From NCBI GenBank assembly GCA_030062745.1, contig CP099851.1:4399161-4463160 (forward strand): a stretch of DNA of 64,000 nucleotides. The letters are read 5' to 3'. This DNA is from Capitulum mitella. Lineage: Eukaryota > Arthropoda > Thecostraca > Pollicipedomorpha > Pollicipedidae. How positions within the stretch are numbered: position 1 is the stretch's first letter; each line of letters starts with the position of its first letter. Shown here piece by piece: positions 57,701-64,000 of the stretch. The translations under genes and the position numbers were made by a program. The notes under the pieces are model-generated. The model did not search any database. It was not told the DNA's origin and saw only the letters and a list, made by a program, of their open reading frames with translations.

Positions 57701-60700
57701 CCGTGCACTGGCAATCATCAGTAGGGGTGTCACCGCCAGTGACAGTGGCGAGGACGTTTCCTGCGTGGCGCGCTGTCCCTCGTCCTGCGACCATACGCCG
57801 GGCTGTGTTTTTTTTGTGTGACCCCCTCTCGATGATTGCCCGAAATTGGGTGAGCAGGTGCCATCGGCGGCCGGTCTGCGCCGTTTTTGTCGGCCGCCGT
57901 CGGACAGGTGCGGCGGCGGCGCGGCAATCACGGCGCGCCGCGCCACAAAATGGCGCAAAAAAGGCCGCCACCGCCGGAAGTGGCGGGAGCGAGAGCGGGG
58001 TCCTGGCGCGGTGCGGCCACCGCAGCTGACCGGTTCTCTCCCTCTGCTCCCGGCTTTCACAGGGCCATTAGCCGCAAGGTTACAAAGACCCGTCATGCCT
58101 GTACTGCCTCTCGTCACATGGACGAGTCTTACGACCTGTCATTTTGTGGCTGGCGTCCTTTCTGCGTTTTCTCTTTTTTGTCCTTGTGGTTAGAGCTGTT
58201 CCTGAGCGAGGTGACGAGATATCACGACGAACCGTTCCATGCCTCAGTGTCACCGTTGACTGAAAGGCTCAGGTCCGCATTCGGCTAGTGCCTAATGAAG
58301 CGTAGAACGTACAGTGCCACTTTGTCAAGTGAGAAGTCTGCCGAGTACCCAACCTCTCGAATGTGTTTTTCCAGCGATTGTCGATTATTTTTGAGCTACT
58401 TCTCCGCAGCGGCAGAAGCGGCAAGCAAACTTTCTCGTAAACTGGAGCTGCGGTTTCAGGCGTCACCGTGGCGAGCCACGCTGCGGTTGAATAAACGTCG
58501 GTCGTTTTACCGGCCGACCTCACTGCGCTGCTGTTTGCGCGGTGTTCCGTCGCTCAGCCGCGCCCGCGACGGGCCGCTCCGACGGCGAAACACACTCGCA
58601 TTCATAACGGGCCGGCTATCTAATCAGGCGTCCAGCCGGCACGGCCACGCTGCGCTCACAATCGCAGCTGTTTTTCGGCGGCCCGCTGTGACGGACCCCG
58701 GTCCCCCTCCCCGTGCCGCCCGCCGGGGGGGGGGCAGCGGCCTGATCGGCTGGACCCCCTGGTGGCCAGGCACGCTCCGCGGGTAGGAAAACTGACGCTG
58801 ACGCACGAGGTGCAGGAATCGCGAGATCTAAACAGACAAGACGTCATTATCAGCTGTCGGCCATCTGGTATCCGACACCATAAGACGGCGAGTTGTAATG
58901 GAACACGGTTTGACGGGTTGGTTTTTAGCCCTTTTTTGTCCGTCTCGGCTGCGACTGAAATCAGTGCTGTGGCCTGACAGTCCACTCCCGAGCGACATGC
59001 TCATCTGGGGGAAGTTTCCCGCAGTGTTCACGCTGACTCAGCTTTCACCCGAGGGAACGTCGCTGTCCGAAAACTCATCACGGACAGGAAATGAAGAGAC
59101 CACCAGGAGGTGTTGACTCACCACAGGCGAATGGCCAAGCTTTGTCAGTCCAGCATGAACTCACGACAGGGGAAAAACTCATGACCGAGGGTCCCGGGCG
59201 TCTTTGCGGCTGCAGGTGCTTTTGGGTGTCTATAAAGATCGTATGTGTTTTGACCGACTTGATGTCAGGGACGATTATGCGGACACAGTTTTTACTTTCT
59301 ACCATTTAGGGAGAGATCAGATATTCTGGGACAAGTCGTTGATTGAACGCCACCCTTCTGCATCTTTGGTGGGAACTGGAAGACGAATCACCTAGTCCCC
59401 AGCTGACCTCAATCCTCCTCAGCCGACCTGACTCACCCAGCTGTCCCCAGCTCCCCAGCCGGCCCCAGCTCGCCCGGACTGACCCCAGCGGCGCCGTTTC
59501 CAGGTGGTTCTGCCACTTCGACGACGACAACTACGTGAACACGGCGCGGCTGGCGGAGCTGCTGTCGGGCCACAGCGCGCGCCAGGACCACTACCTGGGC
59601 AAGAACTCGGTCCGGGCGCCGCTGCAGATCTTGGACCGGGTCAGACACGGGGTGAGGACAGAACACCGCCCGGCTGAACTGCAGAACCATTCAGCCGCGG
59701 GCAGTCGTGCAGTCGGTCCTGGCTGACCTGTGTACCGTGTTGTGTGTAGATGTTTGCTAGTTGGCGTGTGGTTCCTCTCTTTTGGCAATGTAACGTGCTT
59801 CTGTGATGGCGTTTTTCCAAAAAATATTACCTGCTGCTGAGACTCAGCTGAGCTATCATGCTGCTGGATAGAACAGGCCAGACCGAACCAGGTCAGACCA
59901 GACCAGACCAAACAGGTTCAGTCAAAGTCAGTCCAGACCAGGTCAAGCCATAATAGACCAGACTGGATTGGATCAGATCAGATCAGACCAGAACAGACTT
60001 GCCTAGGATAGACCAGGTCAGGTCAGATCAGACCAGACTGAACCAGACCAGGCCAGACCGGATACCAGACCAGTCTGACATCGGCGCTGTTTCCAGGAGC
60101 GGATCGCCTTCTGGTTCGCCACCGGCGGCGCTGGCTTCTGCCTGAGCAGGTCCCTGGCGCTCAAGATGTCGCCGTTCGCCGGGTCAGTGACGCTCTTGTG
60201 ACGTCACGCGTTTCTGACGTCGCCGCGCTACCTCTTGCCGATCATTTAGACCGGCTGTCAGCGCTAAATGAGCCGTCCTTCGGCCGTATCCGTGCTGGAG
60301 CGGGCGGCGTGAGTTATTGCAGTGACACGCTGTGCTGAGCTCGGGCACACGAAATGCAGAGACCAATAGAGCCATCCGGCTGCTGTATTTATCACCGGTC
60401 AGGCGCAGGTTATCACCGGTCAGGCGCAGGTTATCACCGGTCGGGCGCAGGTTATCGCTGGCTGGGCACTCGAGTGCAGTGAGGGCCGCCGCCGGCGGCC
60501 AGCGGACCGGCTACCGTGCCGTTTTCGGCCTGCCGAGGTCCGAACGGGCGCAGAGTTACGGCGCCCGCTCCGGAGGCGGCCGGAGACGATTTAGGAGCGG
60601 GCCGGCCTCGCAGGGCTGCAGGAGCGAGGCTGAGGCGATCGAGTCGCCGGCTCGGACCACCGACTGCGGAGGTGGCGTCACCGGTTCGGCGCTGCTCTGG

Positions 60701-61009
60701 GGCCAGACCGTCTCGCCTCGCTGTCCGACGCGGCTGCCGGTGGAAAACACCGCAGCGGCAGTCGGGGACAACCTCGCGGTCAGGGATGTTCAGGGATGAA
60801 CGCCGCTGCGGCGCGAACGCACTGAACGCCGGTCTCGCCCTGACGGCGCGGTCCTGTGGGCGTCTGGGCTGACAACCTGGTCTCCGTTACAGGGGCGGAC
60901 GGTTCATGCGGGTGGGTGAGAAAATTCGTCTTCCTGACGATGTAACAGTGGGATATATAGTTGGTATGTATGAACTGTTCATATGTCTCGTTAACATCTA
61001 TAGGTGCAT

Positions 61010-61043
<34 letters not shown>

Positions 61044-62958
61044 AAAATATGTGTATATTTATGTGTGTGTGTCTGTGCGTGCGTTCACAACAATTCGTAT
61101 CATGCATGCCATACTTTTATTATTTTCCGAGTAGCATTTGCCACTTCTTCAGTTTCTAGGACGTGGATGTTTAGCCTATCGTATGAATATATCTAAAGCA
61201 GTGCCATTCTCGCCTTTTTCAATGAGGCAACTGGCCCATTTTCATGGATGCCGTGCATTTCGTTACCGTACCTAGTCTGACTTAAGCTTTTTACGAATCG
61301 CTTCAGATTTTCCTCATTCAACACAAAAACCCGCTCGGGAGCGTTAAACCATGCATATGGGTACCATTCGGACCCTATCCACAAATCGTGCACTGTTTGC
61401 GTCTGAGAACATCGTCAGTTGAGTTAAGACCCGGTTAAGTTGTTACTGACGATCCTGGACGTGCTTCAGAACACTTACTGAAGGTGCCGCTGACGGTGGT
61501 GGACGGGTTCCACTCCCACCTGGAGCAGATGAAGTTCATGAGAGCCTCAGACGTCAGCAGGCAGGTGGGTGCGTCCGATTCGTCTGTGGCGTGGCGTGGG
61601 GAAAAAACAGCTTCGGTACTGCGATAATGACAGGCCGTGCACAACATGAAGATCCATTTAGAATCTACAAGAAACGTGGCATTGTCGATGTGGAACATAT
61701 ACAAGAGAAGGGGATGTCACGCCGTGTAGCACATCTCGATGTGCATTGCGGTCAAAGCTGGATATCGTGCGAAGGTTGGAAGGGTCAGGCTTCCCATTTT
61801 TAGGGACTCTAACCTTGGGCGTATTCAGTGACTGAAAAAGACGGCCGGGCATCCTTTTCATACTTCCACAATTTTCGGGAAGTTCCGTCCGTGACGGTAG
61901 TTGTTCTCCTGTGACATGTCTTGACAGGCCGGTGTGTCGAATGTCGTCTCAGTTTTCGCCAGCTGTTATGCTGTAATCTGTGGGAACAAACTGCTCCGAG
62001 TTCCCCAGAAATGACCCGTAACCGGGTGTCGCAGATCTCCTTCAGCTACTCGAGGTCCGAGAACGAGACGAACGTGCTCAACCTGAACACCTTCGACGAC
62101 CAGAAGGACCCTACGAGGTGAGAGCCGAAGACGCTGCACGGCTGTTTTGCAGGCTGAACTGCCGTGGAGGGGATACACTTTGGCGTGCAGCCGGGACGAA
62201 GCCCTTCGTTCGGGTGGCGCTGCAGCTTCGGGTTTTCCGCCGTTTCTCTGCAGCTTTTGACGGCTAATCAGCCCCGATTGCTGTTAGGCGTTATTACCGG
62301 TACTATTCGATGCTCTTTTGTCATAAAGCTGAGTTATCCGCTCGACGTGGTTTGCTGCCCAGTATTCAGACGTGCACTTAACACACAATCAAGCTTCCTT
62401 AAAATGATTCTTGCTTTACATGTGTCCGGCCGCTCATGGGAAGTGTCGAAAGCAGCGCGATGGGCAAGATATATTCGATTAATAACTGCTGCTCTGTGCC
62501 GTAGCCGATAATTTGCTTCTAAGAAAAATAATGAAATATTTTTAATAACGTGAGCGTGACCAGTTTTATCATACACGGGTAACATGCATCCTCGATAAAA
62601 AACCGACCGCCGTTTTGAAAGTGTCCTGCTCCATGGATGGACCAACCTTCCTGTTGGCTGTATGTAATCCTCCTTAATTGATGCCTGTCTTGACAAAATC
62701 ACGAGTACAAAGCATGATTCGTGGTCGGAAGTTGTGGGTGTATAATAAGGAGCATGAGAAACAGTCTTTCCCGTTAGTCACGTGACCGGCACACTTTACC
62801 CTGCTTCTGTGCAGACAGTCTGCAGCTAAGGCACGTTTACATCTTCACAAATGCGCGGCTCGTTCATGACCAGACGACCGACAGCGGGCTCTGTCACCGA
62901 CAGGTTCTACTCTCTGCACTGTCTGCTCCAACCGTCGGCGTCATTCTGTGCCAGCTGA
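52778..62958 (+). CDS. fng: Fringe, beta-1,3-N-acetylglucosaminyltransferase
   Basis: Fringe adds GlcNAc to O-fucose on Notch EGF repeats in the Golgi, tuning ligand choice. Nine exons: 52778-53229, 56251-56299, 56951-57053, 59504-59651, 60097-60182, 60893-60963, 61470-61564, 62035-62117 and 62904-62958 (TGA). About 380 residues; Drosophila fringe is 412. The start ATG opens [20 protein letters not shown] with a hydrophobic signal-anchor ([19 protein letters not shown]). Catalytic region: [41 protein letters not shown] (DDD is the metal-binding DxD motif), [40 protein letters not shown] and FHSHLEQM, ending [18 protein letters not shown], which parallels the insect protein. The signal-anchor and the catalytic part of exon 1 are in different frames, so an indel lies between about 52990 and 53110 (total 1,142 nt). 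Intron 2 has a GC donor. All other junctions are in phase. Confidence 0.96.
53718..53765. repeat. (TA)n microsatellite
   Basis: About 44 bp of TATATA in fringe intron 1. Confidence 0.95.
54675..54720. repeat. (TA)n microsatellite
   Basis: About 43 bp of TATATA in fringe intron 1. Confidence 0.95.
56300..56305 (+). promoter_or_regulatory. GC splice donor of fringe intron 2
   Basis: Exon 2 ends ACAG and the intron begins GCAAGT. AG|GCAAGT is the strong consensus of GC-AG introns. Only this position gives phase 1, completing Gly with exon 3's GG and producing [12 protein letters not shown]. No GT in the vicinity gives the right phase and sequence. Confidence 0.85.
59876..60075. repeat. (GACCA)n-type degenerate repeat
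   Basis: Long degenerate run of GACCA and GGTCA words just before fringe exon 5. No coding content. Confidence 0.85.
60390..60465. repeat. 22-bp minisatellite in fringe intron 5
   Basis: Units TTATCACCGGTCAGGCGCAG repeated three to four times, the last degenerate. Confidence 0.85.
61013..61042. repeat. (TA)n microsatellite
   Basis: About 28 bp of TATATA shortly after fringe exon 6. Confidence 0.95.
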
Positions 62959-64000
62959 CCCGTCTGGTGGCCGGGGCGGGCACGCAGCGACCGTGGCTAC
63001 AGCGAACTCTCAAGCCAGTCACGGACTCTACGCTCCCAGGCGCCTCTGTGGTGCTGCAGTGTTCACTGCAGTACCACAACCGCAACCACTACCGCAGTAT
63101 TCACTGCCCGTTGATGTGCACGGGTGCTTTGTGGTATGATGGACTGGGTTAAATATTGGAAAATTGCGTCATCTTTGGGCTTTTTGTGTTCAGTTGTGCA
63201 AAAGCTCTTGCGTTTTGTACGTGTTTACAATGCACGCGCATTGAAAGCCTATCCCTCGACACCCTAGCATCACCCCAGACGTCGCGAAATCCGTTATCAC
63301 GCTGCGACGCAGGCGAATAATTTCCCCCACTGTTGATATCTTTAACGAAGAGGGAATGATAATCTCATGTTAGTGCCGTAGAACGGAAAGGGCTGCTTTG
63401 CATTTCAGTGAGTCTTTGTTGGAACCAAGGTGACTTCCAAAGCTAGCACAACGTTTGAAACCAAGTGAACACAGTGCAATATGTGTGCCGCCCTTGTATC
63501 TTTCAAGCAGTAGTCGCGAATGTATAGCACAAAGTTTTGAGAACTGCTTCAATATATGAAACCACTTCAAGCACCTGAGTGCATATTTACCGTGCGTTTA
63601 GATGCATGGACATACGTGGGAAGTCGGACGCCCCTCAGCGCCACAGCACTCTGCTTTCTTTGCATTTTTGTGGGTTTGTTAGGGTTGTATTTCGCTGTTA
63701 CTTGACAGGGCTGCAATGTGGCCCAGAGCATCCGAGAGAGTATTGACGTGCATGACGTACCAAGGGCGCAGGAAGCGGAGACATATGGAAGGACCCTGCC
63801 CCCCACACTTTTTGAATTTTAACTTTAACCCTATGAGCGTTGATTGGGAAAAAATGACCTAAAATGCTTCTTTGTCCCCTCCCCCGCAGCTGTGGAGTAA
63901 TTCCCGCGCCCCTGAACGTACGATTAACGTTTCCTCTGCAGCAACCCAAGGTCGCAGTCTGTGCTGATGCAATTCCGTACTGATATAATTCGGCCTCCTC
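62959..64000. other. Fringe 3' flank
   Basis: Fringe 3' UTR should start here; AATTAA/AATAAA-type signals could not be assigned with certainty. No other gene seen. The dispersed repeat at 63775-63905 lies here. Confidence 0.4.
63775..63905 (-). repeat. Dispersed repeat, copy 2
   Basis: Reverse-orientation partner of 27828-27965. It keeps CAACGCTCATAGGG where copy 1 has CAATGCCCACAGG. The end includes GGCGCAGGAAGCGG, typical in form of a transposon terminus, but inverted partner ends were not found. Confidence 0.75.

Noticed and set aside
57846-58193. Exon-like GC-rich open frame in fringe intron 3
   Set aside because: Fringe exons 3 and 4 join perfectly without it; sequence is low-complexity Arg/Ala.

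Overview
This is eukaryotic nuclear DNA from an intron-rich animal, probably an arthropod. It is not bacterial: three recognisable genes are split into short exons that join in phase through GT-AG (once GC-AG) introns, and they encode animal endosomal and Notch-pathway proteins. The arthropod guess rests on fringe resembling the insect protein through its C-terminus, and on a short CCTAA-type repeat of the arthropod telomere kind. The species cannot be named from the sequence; a crustacean is only a guess.

Layout. 1.2-7.8 kb, minus strand: a nine-exon coiled-coil protein of about 766 residues that I could not name. 7.8-11.8 kb: no gene seen, one 258-bp terminal-inverted-repeat element. 11.8-29.05 kb, minus strand: a complete 15-exon Hgs/Hrs gene (VHS, FYVE, UIM, coiled coil, Pro/Gln-rich tail ending in LISFD). 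30.7-39.3 kb, minus strand: an SPSB3-like gene (SPRY plus a SOCS-like segment) whose last exon runs into a 1,273-codon frame made of three tandem peptide repeats rich in RRAS/KRLS and SPER motifs. 39.3-52.7 kb: gene-poor, with a degraded non-LTR retrotransposon, TTAA-flanked inverted-repeat elements, satellites and a CpG-depleted block. 52.8-62.96 kb, plus strand: a nine-exon fringe gene.

Function. The genes do not form a pathway. Hrs is the ESCRT-0 sorter of ubiquitinated receptors; fringe is a Golgi glycosyltransferase modifying Notch; SPSB3-type proteins are substrate receptors of Cullin-RING E3 ligases. Hrs and fringe both bear on Notch signalling, but adjacency alone is weak evidence of a link.

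Most interesting: (1) several intronic minisatellites repeat the adjacent splice site itself (acceptor or donor plus the first or last exon bases) in at least five places in two genes; (2) the SPSB3-like gene appears joined to a roughly 1,300-residue array of putative kinase-site repeats; (3) two blocks, 3.6 kb and 1.6 kb, are almost free of CpG, and copies of repeats inside them show TG or TA where outside copies keep CG; (4) otherwise intact genes carry single extra bases at seven or so places, which looks like assembly error but needs checking.
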